DNA from: Pelagibacteraceae bacterium AG-390-A23
GTDB lineage: Bacteria > Pseudomonadota > Alphaproteobacteria > Pelagibacterales > Pelagibacteraceae
Direction of reading: 5' to 3'
NCBI GenBank assembly: GCA_003279775.1
Contig: QCGW01000010.1
Location: forward strand, 1-36,636
Length of the DNA stretch: 36,636 nt
A program made the translations under genes and the position numbers. Shown in pieces: positions 9,712-18,550 of the stretch (the stretch's first letter is position 1; the number at the start of each line of letters is the position of its first letter). The notes under the pieces are model-generated. The model was not told where the DNA came from. It searched no databases and saw only the letters and a program-made list of their open reading frames with translations.

Positions 9712-10707
9712 ATGAACATAGCTATAGTAGGTGCAACAGGAAATGTTGGTAGAAAAACTCTTGAAGTATTTGATAAAAAAAACTTCAAGTTTGATGATCT
9801 ATATTTAGTTGCCTCAGAAAAAAGTGCAGGAAAAAAAATCTCTTTTAGAAATAAAGAGTATGTTATTGAAAATTTAGAGACATATGATTTTTCAAAAGCA
9901 GATATAACTTTTTTTGCAGCTGGAGGAAAAATTGCTGAAAAATATGCAGAAAAAGCTGCCAAGCACACAATTGTAATTGATAATTCGAGTTTTTTTAGAA
10001 TGGATCCAGATGTTCCATTGATCGTTCCACAAGTGAATGCAGCTGAAATTAAAAATATGAAAAAAAATATTATTGCAAATCCAAATTGTTCTACAGCACA
10101 ACTTGTTATAGCACTTAAACCACTACATAATTTATTCAAAATAAAAAGAGTTGTAGTTTCAACTTACCAATCTGTTTCGGGTGGTGGCAAAAGTCCAATG
10201 GACGAATTAATAGATCAAACTAAACAATATTTAGATGGAAAAAAAATAGAGTCAAAAAATTTTACTAAACAAATCGCTTTTAATGTTATTCCACATATCG
10301 ATGTTTTTGCTGATGATGGATATACAAAAGAAGAATTAAAAATGACAAATGAAACAAAAAAAATATTAGATGATTCAATAGAACTTACAGCTACATGTGT
10401 AAGAATTCCTGTTTTAGTTTCTCATTCAGAGTCTGTTAATATAGAATTTGAAAAACCATATACTTTAGATAAAGTGAGAGATGTTTTAAGTAAAGCAGAT
10501 GGTTGTGAGGTAATTGATAAAAGAGAAAATGGAGGTTATAGCACACCATTTGAAGCAGCTGGGAGTGATGAGACATATATATCTAGAATTAGAGAAGACA
10601 AAACTAAAAAAAATTCATTAAATTTGTGGATTGTATCAGATAACCTACTTAGAGGTGCAGCACTTAATTCTGTTGAAATTGCCGAAACAATTATTAACTC
10701 AAAATAA
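9712..10707 (+). CDS. asd: Aspartate-semialdehyde dehydrogenase
   Basis: Asd reduces aspartyl-4-phosphate to aspartate-4-semialdehyde with NADPH, feeding lysine/diaminopimelate, threonine and methionine synthesis. The 331-aa protein has the nucleotide-binding GATGNVGRKTLEV at residues 7-19, the SEKSAGKKI loop (35-43), the catalytic cysteine C126 in ANPNCSTAQL, and the substrate-site segments VVSTYQSVSGGGK and RIPVLVSHSES. The length is normal. It starts 15 bases after dmdA and ends three bases before sdhC, so it probably rides in the same long transcript. The link to its neighbours looks like operon packing rather than a shared pathway. Confidence 0.96.
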   Translation: MNIAIVGATGNVGRKTLEVFDKKNFKFDDLYLVASEKSAGKKISFRNKEYVIENLETYDFSKADITFFAAGGKIAEKYAEKAAKHTIVIDNSSFFRMDPDVPLIVPQVNAAEIKNMKKNIIANPNCSTAQLVIALKPLHNLFKIKRVVVSTYQSVSGGGKSPMDELIDQTKQYLDGKKIESKNFTKQIAFNVIPHIDVFADDGYTKEELKMTNETKKILDDSIELTATCVRIPVLVSHSESVNIEFEKPYTLDKVRDVLSKADGCEVIDKRENGGYSTPFEAAGSDETYISRIREDKTKKNSLNLWIVSDNLLRGAALNSVEIAETIINSK

Positions 10708-10710
10708 AAT

Positions 10711-11091
10711 ATGGAAGACAGACCTTTATCACCACACATACAGATTTATAAATGGCATATTTCTTCATTAGTATCTATTTCACATAGAATTACAGGAATA
10801 ATTAATTTTTTTGCGATCACATTAATTTGTATTTGGTTTGCATTAATGCTTTTAGGAGAAAGTGATTATCAAATTATTAAAATTTTTTTAGAAACTTTTT
10901 TAGGTAAGTTTATTTTAATCGGAATAACCTGGTCATTTAGTTTTCAAATGTTAAGTGAAGTAAGACACTTGATTATGGATTTAGGTTATGGATTTGAATT
11001 ACAAACAACAAAAATTACAGGTTTGTTAGTTATTTTCGGTTCGATTGTTTTAACTATCTTAATTTATTTAATTGGCAGAGGATTAATATAA
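10711..11091 (+). CDS. sdhC: Succinate dehydrogenase membrane anchor, cytochrome b556-type subunit SdhC (heme ligand replaced)
   Basis: SdhC is an inner-membrane anchor of complex II and forms part of the ubiquinone site. The 126-aa protein begins with the typical RPLSPHIQIYKW and shows three hydrophobic helices (about 18-48, 60-84, 102-124). The quinone-site motif SISHRITG is intact, with S22 and R26 matching the E. coli S27/R31 pair. In the second conserved motif, normally HxxxGxRH, the sequence is QMLSEVRHLIMD: H86 is kept but the heme b axial histidine (E. coli H84) is replaced by Gln79. The last base of its stop codon is the first base of sdhD. Identification is firm from position and motifs; loss of heme is an inference. 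Confidence 0.94.
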   Translation: MEDRPLSPHIQIYKWHISSLVSISHRITGIINFFAITLICIWFALMLLGESDYQIIKIFLETFLGKFILIGITWSFSFQMLSEVRHLIMDLGYGFELQTTKITGLLVIFGSIVLTILIYLIGRGLI

Positions 11092-11420
11092 TGCTTCCAG
11101 TAACAAAAAAATGGTTATTCTTAAAAATTAGTTCTGCAATCTTATTACCTTTAATGCTTTGGTTTATTATAAATTTAGTGAATATCTATGATAAAAGTTA
11201 TTTTGAAATAGTGAATTTTTTAACAACACAACCATCTAAATTCCTAATTGGATTATTTTTAGTTATTGCTTATTTTTTTTCAGCTTTGACTATAAGTGAG
11301 GTTTTTGAAGACTATATTAACGATAAAAAAACCAAAAATGCCGCAAACAAAGTCCTAAATTTTTTTGCTATAACAATTCCAATAATTACAATAATTGTAA
11401 TTTTTAACTTAAATACATGA
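11091..11420 (+). CDS. sdhD: Succinate dehydrogenase membrane anchor SdhD (no histidine residues)
   Basis: The second membrane anchor of complex II, 109 aa, with three predicted transmembrane helices (about 9-31, 50-70, 84-107). The helix-2 end carries the quinone-site pair D74-Y75 in FEDYIND, matching E. coli D82-Y83. The position 11 residues before this aspartate, normally the second heme b axial histidine (E. coli H71), is Phe63, and the whole protein contains no histidine. It shares one base with the sdhC stop and overlaps sdhA by four bases (ATGA), so all sdh genes are translationally coupled. Sequence conservation in this subunit is always low, so the name rests on size, topology, the DY motif and position. 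Confidence 0.9.
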   Translation: MLPVTKKWLFLKISSAILLPLMLWFIINLVNIYDKSYFEIVNFLTTQPSKFLIGLFLVIAYFFSALTISEVFEDYINDKKTKNAANKVLNFFAITIPIITIIVIFNLNT

Positions 11421-13192
11421 AAGCATATAATATTATAGACCATGAGTACGATGTTGTTGTACTTGGTGCAGGTGGATCAGGTTTAAGAGCGGCAGTAGGG
11501 CTAAGCGAAGCTGGCTTAAAAACAGCTTGTATCTCAAAAGTATTTCCTACCAGAAGTCATACATCAGCTGCACAAGGTGGAATATCAGCAGCACTAGGAA
11601 ATATGGGAGAAGATGATTGGAGATGGCACATGTATGACACTGTCAAAGGTGCAGATTGGTTAGGTGATCAAGATAGTATTGAATATCTTTGTAAAGAAGC
11701 ACCTAAAGCAGTTTTAGAGTTAGAGAAATATGGAGTTCCATTTAGCAGAACTGAAGAAGGAAAAATTTATCAAAGACCATTTGGTGGAATGACAAAAAAT
11801 TATGGAAATGGAATAGTTCAAAGAACTTGTGCAGCAGCTGATAGAACAGGACATGCTATTTTACACACATTATATGGACAAGCGTTAAAGCATAATACAG
11901 AATTTTTTATAGAATATTTTGCATTAGATTTGTTGATGAAGAATGGAGAATGCAAAGGTCTAATTGCTTGGAATTTGAATGATGGCACAATTCATAGATT
12001 TAGAGCGCACACAGTAATTATTGCTACAGGTGGTTATGGAAAAGTTTATTATTCAGCAACATCAGCACATACTTGCACTGGTGATGGTAATGCAATGGTT
12101 TTAAGAGCTGGACTGCCGCTTCAGGATATGGAGTTTGTTCAATTTCACCCAACAGGAATTTATGGCCATGGCACATTAATAACAGAAGGTGCGCGAGGAG
12201 AAGGGGGTTATCTTACAAACTCTAAAGGTGAAAGATTTATGGAAAGATATGCTCCAAATGCAAAAGATTTAGCATCAAGAGATGTTGTAAGCAGATCTAT
12301 GTCTATTGAGATTAATGAGGGAAGAGGTGTTGGAAAAGATCAAGATCATGTTCATTTGAACCTAAGTCACTTAGATAAAGATATTATTGAAAGCAGGCTT
12401 CCTGGAATTACTGATGCAGCAAGATTATTTGCAAATGTAGATGTAACTAAAGAACCAATTCCTGTTGTACCAACAGTTCATTATAATATGGGTGGTATTC
12501 CAACAAACTATAAAGCAGAAGTATTAACTGTAAATGGCTCAGAAAAAACTGTTCCAGGTTTAATGGCTATAGGAGAAGCGGCATGTGTCTCTGTCCACGG
12601 AGCAAATAGACTTGGTTCTAATTCTTTAATTGATTTAGTAGTATTTGGAAGAGCAGCTGCAAAAAGAGCAGCTGAGTTAGTTAAGCCAGGAACACCTCAT
12701 GAAGAAATTTCTGAGTCAGAAACACAAAAATGTTTAGATAGATTTGATAAACTTAGAAATGCACAAGGAAATAATAGTACTGCAGAACTTAGACTTTCAA
12801 TGCAAAAAACTATGCAGTCGAAATGTGCAGTTTTTAGAACAGAAAAAAATCTTAAAGAAGGTGTTGATGAGATTAAAAAAACTTATGATGGTATGGACTC
12901 AATTTCAGTTAAAGATAGGTCTTTAGTATTTAATACTGATTTAGTTGAAACATTAGAATTTGATAATTTAATAAGACAAGCAGTAACTACTGTAGAGTCT
13001 GCATATCATAGAAAAGAGAGCAGAGGTGCTCACGCAAGAGATGACTATCCAAAAAGAGATGACGAAAAATTTATGCAACATACTCTTGCTTGGTGTGATG
13101 GAAAAAATACAAAGATTAGTTACAGAGCAGTACACAAATCAACTTTAACAAATGAAGTTCAATATTTTCCACCACAAGAGCGAGTATATTAA
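11417..13192 (+). CDS. sdhA: Succinate dehydrogenase flavoprotein subunit
   Basis: SdhA oxidises succinate to fumarate with covalently bound FAD. The 591-aa length is normal. The dinucleotide-binding [10 protein letters not shown] is at 18-27, and the FAD-linking His48 lies in [16 protein letters not shown]. Active-site segments [10 protein letters not shown] and [11 protein letters not shown] are present, and the C-terminal [21 protein letters not shown] region binds FAD and substrate. The tail includes the standard [11 protein letters not shown]. The start overlaps the sdhD stop by four bases, and the last base of its stop codon is the first base of sdhB. Nothing suggests fumarate reductase rather than succinate dehydrogenase, given the TCA neighbours. 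Confidence 0.98.
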   Translation: MKAYNIIDHEYDVVVLGAGGSGLRAAVGLSEAGLKTACISKVFPTRSHTSAAQGGISAALGNMGEDDWRWHMYDTVKGADWLGDQDSIEYLCKEAPKAVLELEKYGVPFSRTEEGKIYQRPFGGMTKNYGNGIVQRTCAAADRTGHAILHTLYGQALKHNTEFFIEYFALDLLMKNGECKGLIAWNLNDGTIHRFRAHTVIIATGGYGKVYYSATSAHTCTGDGNAMVLRAGLPLQDMEFVQFHPTGIYGHGTLITEGARGEGGYLTNSKGERFMERYAPNAKDLASRDVVSRSMSIEINEGRGVGKDQDHVHLNLSHLDKDIIESRLPGITDAARLFANVDVTKEPIPVVPTVHYNMGGIPTNYKAEVLTVNGSEKTVPGLMAIGEAACVSVHGANRLGSNSLIDLVVFGRAAAKRAAELVKPGTPHEEISESETQKCLDRFDKLRNAQGNNSTAELRLSMQKTMQSKCAVFRTEKNLKEGVDEIKKTYDGMDSISVKDRSLVFNTDLVETLEFDNLIRQAVTTVESAYHRKESRGAHARDDYPKRDDEKFMQHTLAWCDGKNTKISYRAVHKSTLTNEVQYFPPQERVY

Positions 13193-13971
13193 TGGTTCAG
13201 CTAAGTTTACCTAAAAATTCAGAGGTTAAAAAGGGCAAATATTTTAAAGACAAAACTGGATCTAAAAATTTAAGAAAAGTAAATATATATAGATGGGATC
13301 CATCTACAGAAGAAAATCCTAGAATTGATACATACGAAGTTGATATGGATAATTGTCCATCTAAGGTGCTGGATATTCTAAATAAAATTAAAAACGAAAT
13401 TGATCCTACATTGGCCTATAGAAGATCTTGTGCTCATGGTGTTTGTGGTTCTTGTGCTATGAATATGGGAGGAAAAAACGGACTTGCTTGTACAACTCCT
13501 CATGCAGAGATAGACGGTGACATCGATATTTATCCTCTACCTCATTTAAAAGTTAAAAGAGATTTGATTGGTGATTTAGATGGCTTATATAAACAATATC
13601 AATCTATTGAACCTTGGTTAAAAAATAACTCAACAAAACAGACAACAGAAATTTATCAGTCTAAAGAAGATAGAGCAAAACTTGATGGTGCTTACGAATG
13701 CATTATGTGTGCTTGCTGCTCTACATCTTGCCCAAGTTATTGGTGGAATGGAGATAAATATTTAGGTCCAGCAGTTCTACTACAGGCATATAGATGGATT
13801 ATTGATAGTAGAGATGAAGAGAGAAAAGCTAGATTAAAAAAAGTTTCAGATGAATTAAAATTATATAGATGCCATACAATATTAAATTGTACAAATGCAT
13901 GTCCTAAGGGCTTGAATCCAGCAAAAGCTATAGCTGAAATAAAAAAAATGTTAGCAACAGCTAATGTTTAA
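13192..13971 (+). CDS. sdhB: Succinate dehydrogenase iron-sulfur subunit
   Basis: SdhB passes electrons from FAD to ubiquinone through three iron-sulfur clusters. In the 259-aa protein the [2Fe-2S] cysteines are C80, C85, C88 and C100 ([13 protein letters not shown] and the following C). The second ferredoxin-like domain has C170, C173, C176 and C180 in [16 protein letters not shown], and C227, C233 and C237 in [15 protein letters not shown]. All cluster ligands are intact, so electron transfer to the quinone site should be possible even if heme b is absent. It follows sdhA with a one-base overlap. A 39-base spacer precedes mmsA. Confidence 0.98.
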   Translation: MVQLSLPKNSEVKKGKYFKDKTGSKNLRKVNIYRWDPSTEENPRIDTYEVDMDNCPSKVLDILNKIKNEIDPTLAYRRSCAHGVCGSCAMNMGGKNGLACTTPHAEIDGDIDIYPLPHLKVKRDLIGDLDGLYKQYQSIEPWLKNNSTKQTTEIYQSKEDRAKLDGAYECIMCACCSTSCPSYWWNGDKYLGPAVLLQAYRWIIDSRDEERKARLKKVSDELKLYRCHTILNCTNACPKGLNPAKAIAEIKKMLATANV

Positions 13972-14010
13972 ATAGACTATTCGATATTTTTGATCTAAAA
14001 CACCGTATTC

Positions 14011-15504
14011 ATGAAATTAATAGAACACTTCGTAAACGGTAAAATAATTCCGGGATCTTCAGATAAAAAAGGAAAAGTTTTTAATCCAGCAACTGGCGAA
14101 CAAGAGTCAGAGGTAAGACTTGCTTCAAAATCTGATCTAGACAGTGCTGTTGAGGTAGCAAAAAGCGCATTTGAAAGTTGGTCTTTAAAACCTGCTCTAC
14201 AAAGAGCTAGAATAATATTTAAATTTAAAGAATTAATTGAAAAAAATTCTGATGAATTAACGAAGTTAATAGTTTCAGAACATGGAAAAGTTTATGAAGA
14301 TGCAAGAGGCTCTTTAACTAGAGGACTTGAGGTGGTAGAATTTGCTTGTGGAATACCACATTTATTAAAAGGTGAGTTTTCAGAAAATGTTGGAACCAAT
14401 GTTGATAGTTGGTCAATAAGACAACCATTAGGAGTTGTTGCAGGTATTACACCTTTTAATTTTCCTGCTATGGTACCAATGTGGATGTTTCCAATAGCAA
14501 TAGCTTGTGGAAACAGTTTTATTCTTAAACCATCAGAAAAAGACCCTTCTTGCGCAATAAGATTAGCAGAATTACTTTCTGAGGCGGGTCTTCCAGAGGG
14601 AGTATTTAACGTAATAAATGGAGATAAAGAAGCTGTTGATGCAATTTTGGAAAACAAAGATATCAAAGCTGTTAGTTTCGTAGGATCTACTCCTATTGCA
14701 AAATATATTTATGAAAATTCAGCTAAAAATGAAAAAAGAGTTCAAGCTTTGGGTGGAGCAAAAAACCATTTAGTTGTTATGCCAGATTGTGATTTAGATG
14801 GTGCAGTAAATGGTTTAATGGGTGCTGCTTATGGTTCAGCCGGAGAAAGATGTATGGCTCAATCAGTTGCGGTTGCGGTTGGAGATATTGGTGATGAACT
14901 TGTATCAAGATTATCAAAAAAAGCTGAAGCTTTAAAAGTTGGTCCTGGAATGGATAAAGCATCAGAAATGGGACCTTTAGTTACAAAACAACATTTAGAA
15001 AAAGTTACAAGTTATGTTGATTTAGGTGTCAAGGAAGGCGCAAAGCTAGTGGTTGATGGAAGAGGTTTAAAACTTCAAGGTTATGAAAATGGTTTTTATA
15101 TAGGTGGATGCTTGTTTGATCATGTAAATAAAGATATGAGAATTTACAAAGAGGAAATATTCGGTCCAGTCTTATCAGTTGTTCGAGTAAAAACTTTTGA
15201 AGAAGCTGCAAAATTAATTAACGACCATGAGTACGGAAATGGAGTTAGTATTTATACAAGAGACGGTGATGCAGGTAGAACTTTTGCAAGTAAAATTCAA
15301 GTAGGTATGGTTGGTATTAACGTGCCGATCCCAGTTCCAATGGCATTTCATAGTTTTGGTGGTTGGAAAAGATCATTATTTGGAGATAGTGGAATGCATG
15401 GTATGGAAGGAATAAAATTTTATACTAAACTTAAAACAGTAACATCCAGATGGCCTTCAGGTGTCCGATCAAATGCGGAATTTGTTATGCCAACAATGAA
15501 ATAA
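14011..15504 (+). CDS. mmsA: CoA-acylating methylmalonate-semialdehyde dehydrogenase
   Basis: MmsA converts methylmalonate semialdehyde to propionyl-CoA, or malonate semialdehyde to acetyl-CoA, with NAD+ and CoA. The 497-aa protein has the aldehyde dehydrogenase layout: TPFNFPAMVPMWMFP with oxyanion-hole Asn150, KPSEKDPS (cofactor site), FVGSTPIA, and the nucleophile C281 in AGERCMAQ. The usual ALDH general base Glu is replaced by Asn252 in GGAKNH, the hallmark of CoA-dependent MMSDHs. EEIFGPVLSVV is also present. It lies between sdhB and mdh. It may serve valine or beta-alanine-type catabolism, and could handle propionate- or acrylate-derived intermediates. The spacer before it shows no clear regulatory site. 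Confidence 0.94.
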   Translation: MKLIEHFVNGKIIPGSSDKKGKVFNPATGEQESEVRLASKSDLDSAVEVAKSAFESWSLKPALQRARIIFKFKELIEKNSDELTKLIVSEHGKVYEDARGSLTRGLEVVEFACGIPHLLKGEFSENVGTNVDSWSIRQPLGVVAGITPFNFPAMVPMWMFPIAIACGNSFILKPSEKDPSCAIRLAELLSEAGLPEGVFNVINGDKEAVDAILENKDIKAVSFVGSTPIAKYIYENSAKNEKRVQALGGAKNHLVVMPDCDLDGAVNGLMGAAYGSAGERCMAQSVAVAVGDIGDELVSRLSKKAEALKVGPGMDKASEMGPLVTKQHLEKVTSYVDLGVKEGAKLVVDGRGLKLQGYENGFYIGGCLFDHVNKDMRIYKEEIFGPVLSVVRVKTFEEAAKLINDHEYGNGVSIYTRDGDAGRTFASKIQVGMVGINVPIPVPMAFHSFGGWKRSLFGDSGMHGMEGIKFYTKLKTVTSRWPSGVRSNAEFVMPTMK

Positions 15505-15513
15505 AGGAAATAA

Positions 15514-16476
15514 ATGACAAAAATATCTTTAATTGGTGCAGGCCAAATAGGTGGAACTCTTGCACATTTAATAGGAACAAAAGAATTAGTAAATGAAGTG
15601 GTTTTATTTGATGTAGCTAGTGGTATTGCAAAAGGAAAAGCATTAGATATTGCACAATCTTCATCTGTAGATGGTTTCAATGTTAGGTTTTCAGGAACTG
15701 ATAACTATGAGGATATAAAAGATTCAGATGTAATTATAATTACAGCAGGTGTTCCAAGAAAACCTGGAATGAGCCGAGACGATCTTCTTGGAATTAATTT
15801 AAAAATTATTAAACAAGTTGCTGAGGGGGTAAAGAAAAATGCTCCTAACGCTTTTGTGATCTGTATCACCAATCCTTTAGACGTTATGGTTATGGCATTT
15901 CAAAAATTTTCAGGTTTGCCATCAAATAAAGTTGTTGGTATGGCAGGTATTTTAGATAGTTCGAGATTTAAATTATTTTTATCATTAGAACTTAATGTGC
16001 CAGTAAGAGAAATTGAGGCAATGGTTATGGGTGGTCATGGTGACACCATGGTTCCTATGCCAAGATTTACAAAAATTTCAGGTAAACCATTGTTGGATCT
16101 TGTAGAGGATGGAAAGATTTCTTCAGAAAGAGTTGAGGAAATTAATCAAAGAACACGAGATGGTGGTGCGGAAATAGTTAAGTATTTAGAAAAAGGATCA
16201 GCCTTTTATGCACCAGCAGCTTCAGGTGTTCAAATGGCAGAAGCATATTTAAATGATCAGAAAAAATTATTACCCTGCGCTGTACAATTAAATGGAGAAT
16301 ATGGTGTGAAAAATGTTTATGCAGGTGTTCCTGTTGTCATTGGAAAAGATGGTGTAGAAAAAATTGAAGAGATTAATTTAGATGAAAAAGAAAAAAAAGA
16401 ATTTATGCATTCAATAGATGCTGTAAAAGCTTTATGGGAAGCTGCATCTAAAATAGATCCTGATTTATCTAAATAA
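15514..16476 (+). CDS. mdh: Malate dehydrogenase (NAD, LDH-like type)
   Basis: Mdh interconverts malate and oxaloacetate with NAD+. This 320-aa protein is of the lactate-dehydrogenase-like type found in alphaproteobacteria. [12 protein letters not shown] is at 8-19, Asp34 after strand 2 favours NAD, and the substrate arginines are R82 and R88 in the mobile loop ([10 protein letters not shown]) with R151. The catalytic His175 is in GGHGDTM. Arg at position 82, rather than Gln, supports malate over lactate. The ATG at 15514 follows AAGGA at a good distance, one of the clearest ribosome binding sites here. It heads mdh-sucC-sucD-sucA-sucB-lpdA, the classical alphaproteobacterial order, and ends two bases before sucC. 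Confidence 0.97.
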   Translation: MTKISLIGAGQIGGTLAHLIGTKELVNEVVLFDVASGIAKGKALDIAQSSSVDGFNVRFSGTDNYEDIKDSDVIIITAGVPRKPGMSRDDLLGINLKIIKQVAEGVKKNAPNAFVICITNPLDVMVMAFQKFSGLPSNKVVGMAGILDSSRFKLFLSLELNVPVREIEAMVMGGHGDTMVPMPRFTKISGKPLLDLVEDGKISSERVEEINQRTRDGGAEIVKYLEKGSAFYAPAASGVQMAEAYLNDQKKLLPCAVQLNGEYGVKNVYAGVPVVIGKDGVEKIEEINLDEKEKKEFMHSIDAVKALWEAASKIDPDLSK

Positions 16477-16478
16477 TA

Positions 16479-17639
16479 ATGAATATTCACGAGCATCAAG
16501 CTAAACAAATATTAAAAAAATATGGAGCTGTAGTTCCCGAAGGAGTATTTGCGCTTAATGTTGATGAACTTATTCAAAAAGCAAAAGCACTCAAAACTGA
16601 GAAATATGTGCTTAAAGCACAAATCCATGCTGGAGGTAGAGGAAAAGCTGGTGGTGTAAAAATTTTAAACTCTATTGAGGAACTAATGGTAGCAGCTAAA
16701 GAATTACTTGGAAAAACACTAGTTACTCATCAAACTGGCCCTGAAGGTAGAGAGGTAAAAAGATTATACGTAGAAGAGTCATCAAATATAGATAAAGAAT
16801 TTTACTTATCGTGCCTGGTTGATAGGGCAAGTTCTAAAATTGCATTTATATCAAGTGACCAAGGAGGGATGGACATTGAAGAAGTTGCAAGCAGTTCACC
16901 TGAAAAAATTATAACTACAAAAGTTGATATGAGTGATGAAATTTCTGATTCAGATTGTGAAAAAATAATTAATATTTTTAATTTAAATGAAGACGCAAAA
17001 AAACAAGCAATAACATTAATTAAATCAATATATAAAATGTTTGTAGGTACTGACGCAAACATGGTTGAAGTAAATCCATTAATTTTGACAAAAGAGGAAA
17101 AAATTGTTTGTTTAGATGCAAAAGTTAATTTCGACTCTAACGCTTTATTCAGGCATCCAGAAATTGTTGAATTAAGAGATTTAAATGAGGAAGATCCTAC
17201 CGAGATAGAAGCTAGCAAGCATGATCTTGCGTATATCAAGCTAGATGGAAGTATTGGCTGTATGGTGAATGGGGCAGGATTAGCAATGGCAACAATGGAT
17301 ATAATTAAATTGTATGGTAAAGAGCCAGCAAATTTTTTAGATGTAGGTGGTGGTGCATCAAAAGAAAAAGTATCTGCTGCATTAAAGATAATTCTCTCAG
17401 ATAAAAATGTTAAAGGTATTTTAATTAATATTTTTGGAGGAATAATGAGATGTGATGTTCTTGCCCAAGGAGTAGTTGATGCAGCTAAAGAAATTAATAT
17501 CAGTGTACCTTTGGTTGTAAGATTAGCAGGCACAAATTTCAAAGAAGGAAAAAAAATTCTTGATAATTCTGGATTAAAATTAATTTCTGCAGAAAATTTA
17601 GATGACGCTGCTAAGAAAATTGTTGAGGCGATAAAATAA
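16479..17639 (+). CDS. sucC: Succinyl-CoA synthetase beta subunit
   Basis: SucC is the nucleotide-binding subunit of the enzyme that makes succinate, CoA and ATP (or GTP) from succinyl-CoA. The 386-aa length is normal. Seen are [15 protein letters not shown] at the N-terminus, the ATP-grasp glycine loop [13 protein letters not shown] near 47-59, EVNPLIL near residues 197-203, and the CoA-ligase domain with [19 protein letters not shown] and [10 protein letters not shown]. It starts two bases after mdh and ends one base before sucD. No anomalies. Confidence 0.98.
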   Translation: MNIHEHQAKQILKKYGAVVPEGVFALNVDELIQKAKALKTEKYVLKAQIHAGGRGKAGGVKILNSIEELMVAAKELLGKTLVTHQTGPEGREVKRLYVEESSNIDKEFYLSCLVDRASSKIAFISSDQGGMDIEEVASSSPEKIITTKVDMSDEISDSDCEKIINIFNLNEDAKKQAITLIKSIYKMFVGTDANMVEVNPLILTKEEKIVCLDAKVNFDSNALFRHPEIVELRDLNEEDPTEIEASKHDLAYIKLDGSIGCMVNGAGLAMATMDIIKLYGKEPANFLDVGGGASKEKVSAALKIILSDKNVKGILINIFGGIMRCDVLAQGVVDAAKEINISVPLVVRLAGTNFKEGKKILDNSGLKLISAENLDDAAKKIVEAIK

Positions 17640-17640
17640 A

Positions 17641-18516
17641 ATGTCGGTTTTGGTAAATAAAAATACTAAAGTAATTTGTCAGGGATTTACTGGCTCACAT
17701 GGAACGTTTCATTCAGAGCAGGCTATAAAATATGGAACCAATCTTGTTGGTGGAGTTACGCCAAAGAAAGGTGGACAAAAACATTTAGACAGACCAGTTT
17801 TTAATAGCGTTTTAGAGGCAAAAAATGAAGTAGGAGCAGATGCAACTATGATTTATGTACCTGCTAAATTTGCAGCAGCAGCAATCATTGAAGCTATTGA
17901 TGCATCAGTTGAACTTATTGTTTGTATAACAGAGGGTATCCCAATTCAGGATATGCTTAATGTCAGACAAAAATTAAGTGGATCTAGTAGCAGATTAATT
18001 GGACCTAATTGTCCAGGAATAATCACACCAGATGAATGTAAAATTGGGATTATGCCGGGAAGTATTCACAAAAGAGGAAGTGTTGGAATTGTATCAAGGT
18101 CAGGAACATTGACATATGAAGCAGTAGCCCAAACAACTGAAAATGGACTTGGTCAATCAACTTGTATTGGTATTGGTGGTGATCCTATTAATGGAACAAA
18201 TTTTATAGATTGTTTAGATTTATTTTTAAATGATGATGAAACAAAATCTATTTTAATGATAGGTGAAATTGGTGGAACAGCTGAAGAAGAAGCGGCTGAC
18301 TTTATAAAAAATCATAAGATTAAAAAACCAATAGTTGGATTTATTGCTGGAATTACCGCTCCTCCAGGAAGGAGAATGGGGCATGCTGGTGCCATTATAT
18401 CAGGTGGCAAGGGTGGAGCTGAAGATAAAATTAAAAAAATGGAAGAATGTGGTATTACAGTTGCCAAATCACCATCAATTATTGGAAAAACTTTATTTGA
18501 TAAACTGTCTAATTGA
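17641..18516 (+). CDS. sucD: Succinyl-CoA synthetase alpha subunit
   Basis: SucD binds CoA and carries the phosphohistidine intermediate. In 291 aa it shows [16 protein letters not shown] at 13-28 (CoA-binding Rossmann fold), [19 protein letters not shown] (121-130), SRSGTLTYE, and the phosphorylated His248 in [15 protein letters not shown]. Length and motifs are complete. It is separated from sucA by 34 bases of A/T-rich sequence, one of the longer gaps in the run, with no clear hairpin in it. Confidence 0.98.
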   Translation: MSVLVNKNTKVICQGFTGSHGTFHSEQAIKYGTNLVGGVTPKKGGQKHLDRPVFNSVLEAKNEVGADATMIYVPAKFAAAAIIEAIDASVELIVCITEGIPIQDMLNVRQKLSGSSSRLIGPNCPGIITPDECKIGIMPGSIHKRGSVGIVSRSGTLTYEAVAQTTENGLGQSTCIGIGGDPINGTNFIDCLDLFLNDDETKSILMIGEIGGTAEEEAADFIKNHKIKKPIVGFIAGITAPPGRRMGHAGAIISGGKGGAEDKIKKMEECGITVAKSPSIIGKTLFDKLSN

Positions 18517-18550
18517 AAAAAAATATTAGAGGGATATATTAAATAAAAAG

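Noticed and set aside
13972..14010. Possible glycine or other riboswitch before mmsA
   Set aside because: The gap is only 39 bases, too short for a known aptamer, and has no clear paired elements.
16802..17542. Long - strand open frame (246 codons) inside sucC
   Set aside because: It lies wholly opposite a firmly identified sucC, has serine/isoleucine-rich composition typical of shadow frames, and shows no domain.
18517..18550. Possible leader RNA or promoter ahead of sucA
   Set aside because: Thirty-four A/T-rich bases with no stem and no convincing -35/-10 pair.
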